NCBI GenBank assembly: GCA_017654935.2
Contig: CM065698.1
Coordinates: forward strand, 53,063,499-53,127,498
Direction of reading: 5' to 3'
DNA: 64,000 nucleotides
From: Phymorhynchus buccinoides
Taxonomy: Eukaryota; Mollusca; Gastropoda; Neogastropoda; Raphitomidae
Shown here piece by piece: positions 1-9,722 of the stretch. How positions within the stretch are numbered: position 1 is the stretch's first letter; each line of letters opens with the position of its first letter. Under the pieces are notes generated by a model. It saw only the letters and a list, made by a program, of their open reading frames with translations. It was not told where the DNA came from and did no database searches. A program made the position numbers and the translations under genes.

Positions 1-1182
1 ATAGAACGTCACAACTTAGCATTGTGACTTGGTGTTGGCTCCTGGATCGTAGTACTACTAGTAGAACGTCACAACTTAGCATTGTGACTTGGTGTTGGCT
101 CCGTAGTACTACTAGTAGAACGTCACAACTTAGCATTGTGACTTGGTGTTGGCTCCTGGATCGTAGTACTACTAGTAGAACGTCACAACTTAGCATTGTG
201 ACTTGGTGTTGGCTCCTGGATCGTAGTACTACTAGTAGAACGTCACAACTTAGCATTGTGACTTGGTGTTGGCTCCTGGATCCTAGTACTACTAGTAGAA
301 CGTCACAACTTAGCATTGTGACTTGGTGTTGGCTCCTGGATCGTAGTACTACTAGTAGAACGTCACAACTTAGCATTGTGACTTGGTGTTGGCTCCGTAG
401 TACTACTAGTAGAACGTCACAACTTAGCATTGTGACTTGGTGTTGGCTCCTGGATCGTAGTACTACTAGTAGAACGTCACAACTTAGCATTGTGACTTGG
501 TGTTGGCTCCATAGTACTACTAATATAATGTTACAACTTAGCATTGTGACTTGGTGTTGGCTCCGTAGTACTACTAGTAGTAGTAGAACATCACAACTTA
601 GCATTGTGACTTGGTGTTGGCTCCTGGATCGTAGTACTACTAGTAGAACGTCACAATTTAGCATTGTGACTTGGTGTTGGCTCCTGGATCGTAGTACTAC
701 TAGTAGAACGTCACAATTTAGCATTGTGACTTGGTGTTGGCTCCTGGATCGTAGTACTACTAGTAGAACGTCACAACTTAGCATTGTGACTTGGTGTTGG
801 CTCCGTAGTACTACTAGTAGTAGTAGAACGTCACAATTTAGCATTGTGACTTGGTGTTGGCTCCTGGATCGTAGTACTACTAGTAGAACGTCACAACTTA
901 GCATTGTGACTTGGTGTTGGCTCCGTAGTACTACTAGTAGTAGTAGAACGTCACAATTTAGCATTGTGACTTGGTGTTGGCTCCTGGATCATAGTACTAC
1001 TAGTAGAACGCCACAACTTAGCATTGTGACTTGGTGTTGGCTCCTGGATCGTAGTACTACTAGTAGAACGTCACAACTTAGCATTGTGACTTGGTGTTGG
1101 CTCCTGGATCGTAGTACTACTAGTAGAACGTCACAACTTAGCATTGTGACTTGGTGTTGGCTCCTGGATCACAGTACTACTA
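1..1182. repeat. Minisatellite A (54/60-bp units), left-arm part
   Basis: About 20 head-to-tail units, each with a core CATTGTGACTTGGTGTTGGC followed by TAGTACTACTAGTAG-type sequence. Unit lengths are 60 bp, 54 bp (lacking TGGATC) and 60 bp (lacking TGGATC but with an extra TAGTAG). All lengths are multiples of three, so one frame stays open over 1.1 kb; it is not a credible protein. The array starts at the window edge and is broken at 1183 by a MITE. Confidence 0.97.
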
Positions 1183-1731
1183 CAGTGGTCGCCGCTTTAT
1201 AAAACCGCGGTTAATAGAGCCAGCCGCTTATTAAAGCCGATTTCTTACGGTCCGGATTTTTTCACTATATATTAAAAAAAGCCGCTTAATAAAACCACCC
1301 CGCCGCTTATTAAAGCCACTTTTCTCAGAGAAATCACATAGTTTGTGACTAAAACTCACACGATTTTGTTCTTTTTTCTTTTCTTTTCTTTTTTTTTTTG
1401 CGTGAAAATATGTCACTTGTGTCACTCAAGACATATTTATGTGCACGCTCACATGTATCACGAAGTAACTGAGTTTAGAAAAGAATGTCAGTCAATAAAA
1501 AACAAAACAAAAGTTCAACATCGTTTAAGAGGCCTTGTGAAGCTGTGTTTAGATTCAAGCAAGTGTAAATGACGAAAGAAAGTGTGAAAGTGTGACTGAC
1601 GTAAACAAAAGAGAAGCAAAAAAAAAAAGTTTGAAAATGACGTAATTCTGGACCGCTGGTTATTAAATCCGCCGCTTATTAAAGCCATTTTTCGTCGGTC
1701 CCAAAATGGCTTTATAAAGCGGCGACCACTG
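1183..1731. mobile_element. 549-bp pogo/Tigger-like MITE in minisatellite A
   Basis: Termini are CAGTGGTCGCCGCTTTATAA and its inverted counterpart ending GCGACCACTG, flanked on both sides by TA (1181-1182 and 1732-1733). CAGTGG ends with a TA target duplication are typical of pogo/Tigger members of the Tc1/mariner superfamily. The interior has several copies of GCCGCTTATTAAAGCC in both orientations and no transposase frame, so it is non-autonomous. The same insertion with the same length lies at 36887-37435. Confidence 0.82.
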
Positions 1732-1883
1732 TAGTAGAACGTCACAACTTAGCATTGTGACTTGGTGTTGGCTCCTGGATCATAGTACTACTAGTAGAAC
1801 ATCAAACTTAGCATTGTGACTTGGTGTTGGCTCCATAGTACTACTAATAGAACGTCACAACTTAGCATTGTGACTTGGTGTTG
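1732..1883. repeat. Minisatellite A, continuation beyond the MITE
   Basis: Two to three further units of the 54/60-bp minisatellite. The last one runs directly into LINE reverse-transcriptase sequence at about 1884. Counterpart at 36735-36886. Confidence 0.93.
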
Positions 1884-2151
1884 TCAAATGTGTCGGTAGA
1901 ATGTCATGGTCTATCGTGTCAAATGCTGCTGATAAATCAAAAAGAAGGAGAACAGATATTTTGTCGTTGTCAAGGGAAGTCAGAATGTCATTTAAGATAC
2001 TAATAAGAGCTGTTTCAGTACTGTGTCCAGCACGGTAAGCAGATTGATGGGGACTGAGAAGATTGTTCGTAACAAGGTGCTGAAATAATTGATGAAGAAC
2101 TACTTTCTCTAAGATTTTTTACAAGAAGGGAAGGCTAGAGATTGGCCGATA
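1884..2151 (-). pseudogene. CR1/L2-like LINE reverse-transcriptase fragment (LINE E1)
   Basis: The minus strand reads as a piece of a non-LTR reverse transcriptase: YRPISSLPF, then an in-frame stop, then KILEKVV, HQSAYRAGHSTETAL, and the catalytic-A region LLFDLSAAFDTIDHDIL. YRPIS, GHSTETA and FDTIDH are standard motifs of the CR1/L2 group. The frame is cut by a small MITE upstream and by minisatellite A just after DTIDHDIL. Mirror copy at 36467-36734. Confidence 0.85.
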
Positions 2152-2314
2152 CAGTGGAACCTCCCTTATAAGACCTTAATAAAAAATCATCCAAAATGAG
2201 GTCTTATAAGGAAGGTAATTTTATTACTTACAAAGAAGGGCAATGTCTTAGAGAAGTAGGTCTTATGTGGGAGGGAGTCTTATAATGGGAGGTCTTATAA
2301 GAGAGGTTCCACTG
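2152..2314. mobile_element. Short TIR MITE (CAGTGGAACCTC ends)
   Basis: A 163-bp element with inverted termini CAGTGGAACCTCCCTTATAA and TTATAAGAGAGGTTCCACTG, and internal repeats of TCTTATAAG. TA precedes it, but CA follows, so the target duplication is imperfect. The ends resemble pogo-like MITEs. There is no coding capacity. It abuts the RT fragment. Right-arm copy at 36307-36466 is 3 bp shorter. Confidence 0.72.
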
Positions 2315-2376
2315 CAGTTTCAAAATATCATTCAATCAATGCACGCAATGATGTCATATCAATAAACATCATATAC

Positions 2377-2514
2377 CTGGTTGAAGTCCTTGAACATGAA
2401 TTCCTTGTAAATGGCGTCCCTTCCTTCCACTATGGTCCAGCCGGCAGAGGTCAGTGGGGTCAAGGACACGGTGCGCTCCTCCTCCGTCAGCTTTGCTTTC
2501 TTTGCTTCTGATGC
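2377..2514 (-). CDS. Inverted copy of PCBD exon 2 (partial gene)
   Basis: This 138-bp block is the reverse complement of the PCBD exon at 36107-36244, with no difference noticed, and keeps both splice signals: acceptor TTCTCACAG upstream and donor GTATAT downstream on the minus strand. It encodes 46 residues including LTEEERTVSLTPLTSAGW and EGRDAIYKEFMFKDFNQ, the N-terminal half of the pterin-4a-carbinolamine dehydratase fold. Exons 3 and 4 of this copy, if they exist, would lie beyond the left edge of the window. It is either the allele of the right-arm gene on a misplaced contig or a genuine head-to-head paralogue. Confidence 0.85.
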
Positions 2515-2563
2515 CTGTGAGAACATTCACATCAATACAATAAGCATTAAGATGGTATTATCA

Positions 2564-2684
2564 GTTATTAGGATTTTGGAGTGGGATATTGCTTTTATCC
2601 TATCTCTCAAGCTTTGGAGTGTGATAAACAGCAAGGTTCGAGAAATAGGATAAAAGCAATATCCCATTCCAAAGTCCTAATAAC
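2564..2684. repeat. 121-bp palindromic hairpin (MITE-like)
   Basis: The left half from GTTATTAGGATTTTGGAGTG is repeated in inverted orientation at the right end (CATTCCAAAGTCCTAATAAC), with arms of about 50 bp sharing GGATAAAAGCAATATCCCA. It would fold into a long hairpin. It sits about 50 bp from the PCBD exon copy. The family is not recognised. Confidence 0.8.
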
Positions 2685-3775
2685 GGATATATACTGATAT
2701 GTATCAACAGAAAAGCAAGAAAAAGAAACAGGCTCAGATCTGCAACGAAATGAAAACGCATCCATTTTCACAACAATGGTCGCAGCACACACACTGTAAC
2801 ATGCATTCTTGCGCAAAGAATATAGTTCAACCAAATAGAAAATGTTAGCACAAATGTACTTCATAAGATGTGGAGACAAAATGTAACGTATAAAGATAAA
2901 CACAAACAGAAGCAATGAACTGAAACACTAACGACAATTGCTGTTATTTTAACTTGTAACCACCAACAACAAAACGTACACACTTAACGAGAGCGAGTCA
3001 ATTTCAACACACTGTGAAAAAGAGGGGAGTCAGCTTTGATAAGAACGTCAATCACAGGCCCGGAAAACACAATTTTTTTTTAAACCTCTTCGCACAGGTT
3101 CAGTCGGCTCATTTTTATTTCTGGACTGAAGATGAATTTGAGCTGTTCTTGCAACAGTACTGCGTCTACATTATCAACATGGACTCTCCCTGTGACAAAA
3201 TTGCATAGCTCGAATCGTCTGCTAATATCGAAGCGGTCATGGAGTTGAGTAGCCTAGGCCTAGATCCACGGCTAGACGTTCCAAGTGGCACGCACAGAAT
3301 GGTTTATGTAGATCTGTGACAGCTGTCACTGTTGATTCAGTCGAGCCATGAATCTTCTTGAGAGTGGTTTCGTTGTGTACCAGCATTCAATTTTGTCATC
3401 AGCACTGAATGAATCCTTGGTGTAGCACTGCACAGCTTGTCAAATTCTGGGTCCAGCTTTGGTAGGTACAGCTCGCGTTGACAAGACGGTAATGATAATA
3501 ATGCTATGTGAAGATAAATAACTGTGACGTCAAGTTTCTAATAGCAACGGTGTATTCTTACACCTTTTTCTCATGTGCGTTTACACTAAGCCTATGGGTT
3601 AATATGCGCAAATGATATGTCAAGTTATGATTTTATATCTCCCGCTTGGCAGCCTTCTTTGCTTATCTTGAAGATCGGTGTATAATAATATATGATTATC
3701 ACCAGCCGACAACATTCACATCAATCCAAATCACTTCAACATAACATTATAACCGATTACTGACTTTATTGCGTG
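2685..3775. other. Non-coding sequence, no feature recognised
   Basis: AT-rich sequence on the 5' side of the inverted PCBD exon, so intronic or promoter-proximal if that copy is real. I looked for a first PCBD exon (ATG plus a few codons before a GT donor) and found no convincing candidate. No long frame or clear repeat was seen. Confidence 0.5.
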
Positions 3776-3863
3776 TGTGTGAGCATACATGTGTGCGTGC
3801 ATGAGTGTGCATGTGTTCATCCTTGCAATTGTGCGTGTGCATACATGTGTATCTGTGTGTAAG

Positions 3864-3932
<69 letters not shown>

Positions 3933-3985
3933 ATGCGTGCGTGCGTGCGTGTGCGTGCGTGCGTGTGTGGCTATATTCATAAATA
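3776..3985. repeat. (GT)n microsatellite with GC-interrupted flanks
   Basis: A pure GT tract at about 3866-3931, flanked by GTGCGTGC-type imperfect repeats. The right-arm counterpart (34627-34840) has a different repeat number. Frames through it encode only Cys-Val or His-Thr runs and are not genes. Confidence 0.95.
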
Positions 3986-3990
3986 CCTCT

Positions 3991-4725
3991 CAGATGAAGC
4001 CACAGCAAAGCTTGTTACTTCCCTCATCCTATCTCGTCTTGACTACTGTAATGCTCTCCTTTCTGACCTTTAATCAGTCTCTTCTCTATCTTGTCTCCAG
4101 CGTATTCAAAACACAGCTGCTCATCTGCTGCTAGATCAGTCCCTTACTATGGAAGTACACGTGAACCACCTCTGCAAAGTTCTGTACTTTCAGCTCAGAA
4201 GAATAGGCAAAATTCGTTCTTACCTCTCAGTTGACTCTGCAAACAAACTATGCGTCTCTTTAATTCTTTCTAGACTTGACTATTGCAACTCCCTCTTGGC
4301 TGATCTTCCAGAAAAGCTGATGTCCAAACTCCAACGCATTCAAAATCACGCTGCCAGACTTGTTCTTAGAAAGAGTAAAAGATCCAGTGTTACTGAGCTA
4401 CTGAAGACCCTGCACTGGCTCCCAGTGAAAACCCGCATTGAGTATAAAATTTCCATAATTTGTTTTCAGATTGTCAATCTTGAATGCATGCCATCCTATT
4501 TATCTGATCTTGTCTGTCCTTACACGCCCTAAAGAGCTCTCCGATCTCAGGATGCCAACCTTCTCTCTGTCCCCCGCTTCTCTCTCAACTCCTTTGGCAA
4601 AAGAAGTTTCTCTGTCTTCGGCCCCGTCACTTGGAACTCTCTACCAATAACTCTCCGCCAAATTCAGTCTCTACCCACCTTTAAAAAACACCTGAAAACA
4701 CACCTCTTCAAAAAACATCTGTAAA
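3991..4725 (+). pseudogene. CR1-like LINE RT C-terminal region, chimeric
   Basis: The translation contains SLILSRLDYCNALLS, LQRIQNTAAHLLL, then again SLILSRLDYCNSLLADL, LQRIQNHAARLVL, LKTLHWLPVKTRIEYK and finally FGKRSF, WNSLP and FKKHLKTHLF. This is the normal order for the C-terminal part of a CR1-type RT, except that the SRLDYCN...QRIQN segment occurs twice. Two partial insertions have probably been joined. A stop after VCPYTP and a frameshift near 4070 break this copy; the right-arm copy (33895-34626) stays open through the chimeric junction. The preceding GT tract marks the 5' truncation. Confidence 0.85.
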
Positions 4726-5216
4726 ACACAGTTTTTGCCCTGATGTCAGTCATGCGCATGAGTTTGTGTGTCTTTGTATGCATACTTTTTGCATGTATTC
4801 TTCTAGTGAATATTGTTTTTAGTGTGTTTATTATGCCAGTTAAATTGTTCTGGTCTTAACAGAGGGAAACAGGGGAAGGGGGCGAATTGAATTTTCAATG
4901 CTTAAAGTCCAAGAACTTTTATCTTAGAAATGTGAATTATTTTATATTGCTTAAAGGCAGGACAGGGATATAAAAGGAGGGAGTCGAGCAAAAGCGGCAG
5001 TTTTCGCCACACGCTGCGAGCAAACCCTTCTTTTCTCCTCTTGCTGGTAGAGGCGTGTGTCTAAAAATAGCCACCCGATTCCTGGAATCGGGAGCTACGG
5101 CTTTAAGGTTTTAGTGCTTTTATCTTAGAAATGTGAATTTATATTGCTTAAGGTTCTTAGTGCTTTTACCTTATGATTTCTTATTGATTATGTTCTCTTG
5201 GCTTCCTTACACTCTG
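4726..5216. other. LINE 3' flank and repeated AT-rich block
   Basis: Non-coding. Two near-identical stretches containing TATCTTAGAAATGTGAATT lie at about 4920-4956 and 5120-5152. They flank roughly 160 bp that hold a TATAAAAGGAGGG box-like sequence and the perfect hairpin CCCGATTCCTGGAATCGGG. The flanked block could be a small insertion or the result of a local duplication. No gene is seen. Confidence 0.5.
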
Positions 5217-5400
5217 TCTACCTGTCCTCTCTCTCTCTCCCTCCCCCCCCCCTCCCCTCTGTCTCTCTCCCTCCCGCCCCCTCTCTCTCTCTTTCTCTCT
5301 GCTTCTCCGTCTTACTCCTGTCAAAGTTTGCCCTGCCTATTTGTCTCCGCCTTTTTGTCTGTCTAACCCTGACCCCTCCTGCCTCCTCTCTCTCTCTCAT
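5217..5400. repeat. CT-rich low-complexity tract
   Basis: Imperfect CT/CCT sequence. The mirrored GA-rich tract is at 33222-33400, with small length differences. Confidence 0.9.
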
Positions 5401-5499
5401 GTGCTATTGTCCTTTGCCGATCTACGATCGCAAAGGAGTATGTTTTCGTTCGTGTATGTAACTTTGTTTTATTTGTTTGTTTGTTTTGTTTGTCGTTTT

Positions 5500-6135
5500 T
5501 GTCCGTCACCATAGGTGATCGGACTTTGCGATGGGCTGGTTGGTATTTTTTTTTGTTTGTTTTTTGTTTTTTGTTTTTTCTGTCTGTCCCAAGGATATCT
5601 CCTGAACCGCTTGACCGAATCGCGTCAAATTTTGTGTGCTGGTGTCTCACCATGAGAGGAAGGCATCCGCACAAAAACTTTTGCCGTCGTGACCTTGACC
5701 TTGGCGTACGATCTAGAAAACCGAAAATCTTTAAAGGGCCATAACTCCCACACCGTTGGTGTTAGAGTCTTCAAATTTGGCATGTAGGTACTTTGGCTTA
5801 TGCCCGTTCTGATGGTGGCATACCGATCAAGGTCAAGGTCACGGTCCGGGAGATCGGTAGTCCTTGAAAGTGGTAGGGGTCTACAAATTGGGTTTTAAGC
5901 CATATTTTCCACATTTGTACTTGACAGAAGCGCTTCGGATTGTGTGTGGTACTGTATGCCCTAGAGAAGAACACATCCAAGCATAAAGTATCACCATGCT
6001 GATCTTGACCTTGAAGTGTGACCTTGAAAACTGAAATTTCCTTCTTTGCGCTATATGTTTCTTCTTCAAGCTGTATCTCATGAACTAGAAGACAAAATCC
6101 CTTCCAATTTTGTGTCAGGATGTGACTGCTACGGG
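5500..6135. repeat. Unclassified repeat with five TCAAGGTCA sites
   Basis: Non-coding dispersed-repeat-like sequence. It contains exact copies of TCAAGGTCA or its complement at 5690-5698, 5827-5835, 5833-5841, 6006-6014 and 6019-6027. TCAAGGTCA is the known extended half-site bound by monomeric nuclear receptors of the ERR and FTZ-F1/SF-1 types. Whether any receptor binds here is unknown; the motif may simply be part of a transposon. Mirrored at 32485-33110. Confidence 0.55.
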
Positions 6136-6297
6136 GTGTCGCAAGTGCGTGGTAATATATTTTTCAATTTGACATCTTTTCTTTAAATAATTCAGAAAAC
6201 TGCATAGATTTGGAAGCTTTTGTCCATATTTGCATTGATAAATAAAAAACTGCATCGGACTTAAATTAGTTAAAATGTTCAGTATATCCAAATAGTA

Positions 6298-6468
6298 CTA
6301 ACGGAGTAGTGAAAATCTAAGTGCCACAACATGTTCACATTTGTCTTTCAAAAGAATTTCGAGTTGTCTCCAGAAAAGTATAGAATGTTCACAAAACCAG
6401 ATTAAGTGTTCAATGCTCTCTCTTTCAGCGTGGCAAAAACTGCATAATTCATCATTGTTAACATTCAG
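6298..6468 (-). pseudogene. zf-RVT-like LINE C-terminal fragment
   Basis: The minus strand encodes NNDELCSFCHAERESIEHL, IWFCEHSILFW and RQLEILLKDKCEH. The C-x2-C...E-H-L...C-x4-5-W spacing matches the zinc-binding domain found at the C-terminus of some LINE reverse transcriptases (zf-RVT). Only this domain survives. It abuts an RT of a different LINE, in opposite orientation, at 6469. Mirror copy at 32154-32330. Confidence 0.7.
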
Positions 6469-7803
6469 CAAATTACAGGCCCATTTCACTGACCTGCATC
6501 TCGTGCAAACTGCTACTAGTGCTAGAGCACATCATTGTCAGCTCTGTGATGGATCACTTAGAGAGAAATAACATCCTCTATGGCCAGCAGCACGGATTCA
6601 GGAAGAACCGGTCCTGTGAGACTCAGCTCCTAGAATTTGTCAGCGAACTGGTGGACAGCATGGAAGAGGGCAAACAAACAAGACATCCTTGTCATGGATT
6701 TTGCCAAGGCATTTGACCAGGTGAATCACAGCCTTCTCCTGCACAAACTCCACCACTATGGCATTAAGGGCGAAGTCAACGGCTGGATCAAGAACTTTCT
6801 GACAGATAGACTTCAGGCAGTTGTAATCGAGGGAGCCTGATCGGAATACGCTTGCGTAAAATCCGGCGTCCCCCAAGGATTGGTGCTTGGACCCTGTCTC
6901 TTCCTCGCTTACATAAATGACCTGCCAGAGCAAGTGACCTCACCAACATGACTGTTTGCGGATGACACAGCACTCTACAAAACCATCACTTCCGAACAGG
7001 ACCAAAGACAGCTGCAACAGGACCTCCAACACCTGGCAGACTGGGAAGGAAATTGGGATATATGGAATTCCATCCCAAAAAGTGTATTGTCCTACCTGTG
7101 TCAAGGAGTAGAACACCACTCCGCCATAGCTATAACCTGCATGGCCACACCCTGGACACAATGACTTCAGTGAAGTATCTAGGTATCACCATCCAGAAGG
7201 ACATCAGCTGGGACTTGCATGTTGAGGCCATAACATCAAAGGCAAACAGAATGCTGGGCTTTCTATGACGAAATCTGAAGATCTGCTCATCAGAACTGAG
7301 GGAGAAAGCATACCTGACCCTTGTCAGACCCCTGCTTGAATATGCCAGTTCTGTGTGGGACCCCCACACTCGGAGGAATGTGGACAAAATCGAAGCTGTA
7401 CAGAAGGGCGGCTCGCTTCGTGCTAAACCGCTACCACAACACCTCCAGTGTAACTGACATGCTTTCTCAGTTAGGATGGCCCACACTTGAGCACCGCAGA
7501 AAGTCTACCAGGCTTACAATGCTTTATAAGGTCCTGAACGGCATTGTCAAAGTCGACAACACCAGACTGAAGTCAGCTCCAACTAAGCCTCAGAAGAGGA
7601 CACAGCCGGCAGCTATCCACCATCCAGTGCCGGACTGAATACAGGAGAAGTTCTTTCTTCCCGCGCACCATCAAACACTGGAACTCGTTACCTGAGGACG
7701 CTGTGTCTGCTTCTTCAACCGGCACATTCTAGTCCTCCATCAAGATGCAAATTCCGCATATAGTATCATAAAATCAAACTGATGATTGTGGATACTCAAC
7801 GGT
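6469..7803 (+). pseudogene. Jockey/CR1-group LINE RT, broken
   Basis: Successive frames carry the RT motifs in order: [71 protein letters not shown] (catalytic DD kept), VKYLGITI, LVRPLLEYASSVWDPHT and VQRAARFVLNRY. It is 5'-truncated at NYRPIS. Stops and frameshifts near 6700, 6840, 6950, 7050 and 7268 separate the pieces, so it is dead. The 3' end runs into a (GAA)n tail. The mirrored copy at 30825-32153 shows the main breaks, so they predate divergence of the two arms. Confidence 0.9.
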
Positions 7804-7847
7804 AGAAGAAGAAGAAGAAGAAGAAGAAGAAGAAGAAGAAGAAGAAA
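7804..7847. repeat. (GAA)n tail of LINE
   Basis: About 14 GAA units directly after the LINE 3' untranslated sequence; probably the element's terminal repeat. Mirrored at 30785-30824. Confidence 0.9.
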
Positions 7848-8394
7848 GATTGAGAAGGTTGAAGAGACTAAGAAGCCGCGAAGCAGACGATACAACTTCA
7901 TTACAAGGGAGATAATTCCAGGAGAGAAATTGCTCAGTAAAACTAAAAGCAGGTGAAACAAACAAGTCATGCAGCCAATCATTTAACAAATTAAGAAAAC
8001 ACGACCTAGTCTGGTACTGCTAACAGATTTGGCAGCAATGCCACGATCAATAAAATAATTCCACAGTTACGATCGAGTTCGCAAACAGGCACACGCCATT
8101 GATTTTGCAGTGCTCAACAAGGTCGATGCTCGCAACTTCCAAATTTGTTGCTTGCCCTTGACCCCAAAAAGCCTTTGCGATTGTCTTGTGCAATAATTCA
8201 AAAGAAGATCGCTTTAATAACTAACTGACAATGTCGTTCAGATCTCCATAGGTTAAATTATCGACTTTACCATTTTCTTGGCGCCTCTGGTCTGGTTCAA
8301 TACGATCAACAATCGTCTACTGTGAAGCAGAGCACGCATTGGATTTTTGTTATGCCGGTGTTGCATACAATACCTCACCCGTGAAATAAATACC
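7848..8394. other. Non-coding sequence, nothing recognised
   Basis: No long frame, tandem repeat or known motif was seen. Present in mirror image at about 30250-30784. Confidence 0.5.
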
Positions 8395-8700
8395 CTTTCC
8401 TCATTCGAATTTTTTTGCTGTTTGGGAAAGATTCGCCCCTAAATACATTCAGAGGCGTCTTGTGGCATGCAGGAAGAACAGAGGATTCATCACTAAATAT
8501 GGAGAAGTCAGTGATATTTTTCTAATACATTATTTTTAATTATCTGTCTGCATGGGTGCTTGTTTATATTGTCCGCCATTTTGGAAAATACGAAACTAAG
8601 TGACATTGTACATCGATTTCTCTGCAAAGATGTAGATTTACACCCTCCCGCTCTATTTGTTTGGTTCTTTCTGTGTAGATTGAGCATTTAAATCTCAATA
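8395..8700. repeat. Dispersed repeat R1, copy 1
   Basis: About 300 bp, shared in the same orientation with 11420-11705. Landmarks are TTGCTGTTTGGGAA, CGTCTTGTGGCAT, TCCGCCATTTTGGAAAAT and GGTTCTTTCTGTGTAGATTG. Non-coding and of unknown class. Confidence 0.75.
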
Positions 8701-8973
8701 TTACACCCAAAAAATAGTTGACTTATAAGCCCTGAAAACTCACTTCTTCAAATTTCAACTGCATAATACATCTGAAACTTACAAATATTGCTAGCCACTC
8801 TCTTTGTCCATATTTTTTATGTTCATGTGTCTGTGCGTGCTCTGTGTGTGTGTGCGTGTGTGTGTGTGTGTCTTCACTGGTGCGTGCATATCAAAAGGTT
8901 TCATGTGTAATATATGTTCATGTGAACATATAATTTATTTTGTGTCGTTTCAAACTTTTTTTAGGCCTTTTGT

Positions 8974-8975
<2 letters not shown>

Positions 8976-9042
<67 letters not shown>

Positions 9043-9083
9043 GAGTAGTAGTTGTTGTTGTTGTTGTTGTTGTTGCTGTTGTT
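8976..9083. repeat. (TAG)n then (TTG)n trinucleotide tracts
   Basis: About 22 TAG units followed by about 11 TTG units. The right-arm tract at 29570-29660 has a different length. Predicted Ser or Cys runs through it are not genes. Confidence 0.95.
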
Positions 9084-9180
9084 ATTGATTGTTATCTGCA
9101 CTTTCTGATCATGTTACTGGGTTTTATGTTTCATGTTGTTATTATATTTCGCTATGTGTAAAGCGCCCTGTAGCCTACTT
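9084..9180 (+). mobile_element. CR1-like LINE 3' end
   Basis: TGTGTAAAGCGCCCTGTAGC is shared with 11105-11145, and the upstream TTTCATGTT..ATTATATTT also matches that region. Such GCGCC-rich ends precede the terminal microsatellites of CR1/L2 elements. It is truncated before the GCGCTATATAA terminus. Confidence 0.6.
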
Positions 9181-9376
9181 TAATATTGAGAAGTCAGTGA
9201 TAATTTTCTGAAATTTAATATTAATTATGTTTGTCTGACTGGGCGTTTGTTGATATCGTCAACAATCAATAACAACATATTTGCCGATGAAATAGTAGTA
9301 GTACGTGAGGGGAAGACGGGGTAAAAAGCGCATGGGCGGGTAAGAAGCCCACCCCAATTATCTCATGAAATGAATA

Positions 9377-9389
9377 ATAATAATAATAA

Positions 9390-9421
<32 letters not shown>
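9377..9421. repeat. (TAA)n microsatellite, LINE tail
   Basis: ATA/TAA repeats directly beyond the LINE 3' end (the LINE is on the minus strand), as expected for the terminal microsatellite of a CR1-like element. Confidence 0.85.
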
Positions 9422-9424
<3 letters not shown>

Positions 9425-9540
9425 ATATTTAGGGCGCTTAATCTTAACAAAAGCCCTAAGCGCTTACAATCATGATAAAAACAATACTAACAAAATGAAA
9501 AGCTGGACAACACACAAAACACTCACACGAACTTAAGGTC

Positions 9541-9544
<4 letters not shown>

Positions 9545-9612
<68 letters not shown>

Positions 9613-9680
9613 ACACAACACACACACACACACACCACACACAAAAACACACACACACGCACGCACACGCACACACACAC
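9545..9680. repeat. (CA)n microsatellite
   Basis: CA tract with a few interruptions in the LINE 3' untranslated region. The right-arm equivalent at 28968-29107 has different interruptions. Confidence 0.95.
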
Positions 9681-9722
9681 ATGACTCAACGGATAACCTT
9701 TGCAGGAGGAGGAGGAGAAAGA

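Noticed and set aside
24..1202. 392-codon frame over minisatellite A (and 481- and 486-codon frames at 37416-39114)
   Set aside because: Unit lengths of 54 and 60 keep several frames open on both strands; no domain, and the frame stops as soon as the array ends.
1..1883. CRISPR-like regular repeats
   Set aside because: Units are contiguous with no unique spacers and the context is eukaryotic, so these are minisatellites.
3731..4134. His-Thr, Cys-Val and similar frames over GT/CA tracts
   Set aside because: Low-complexity translation of microsatellites.
4970..5010. TATAAAAGG as a promoter
   Set aside because: It lies in a repeat with no downstream gene; a TATA-like string alone is insufficient.
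8804..9088. Ser/Cys-rich frame
   Set aside because: Translation of (TAG)n and (TTG)n tracts.
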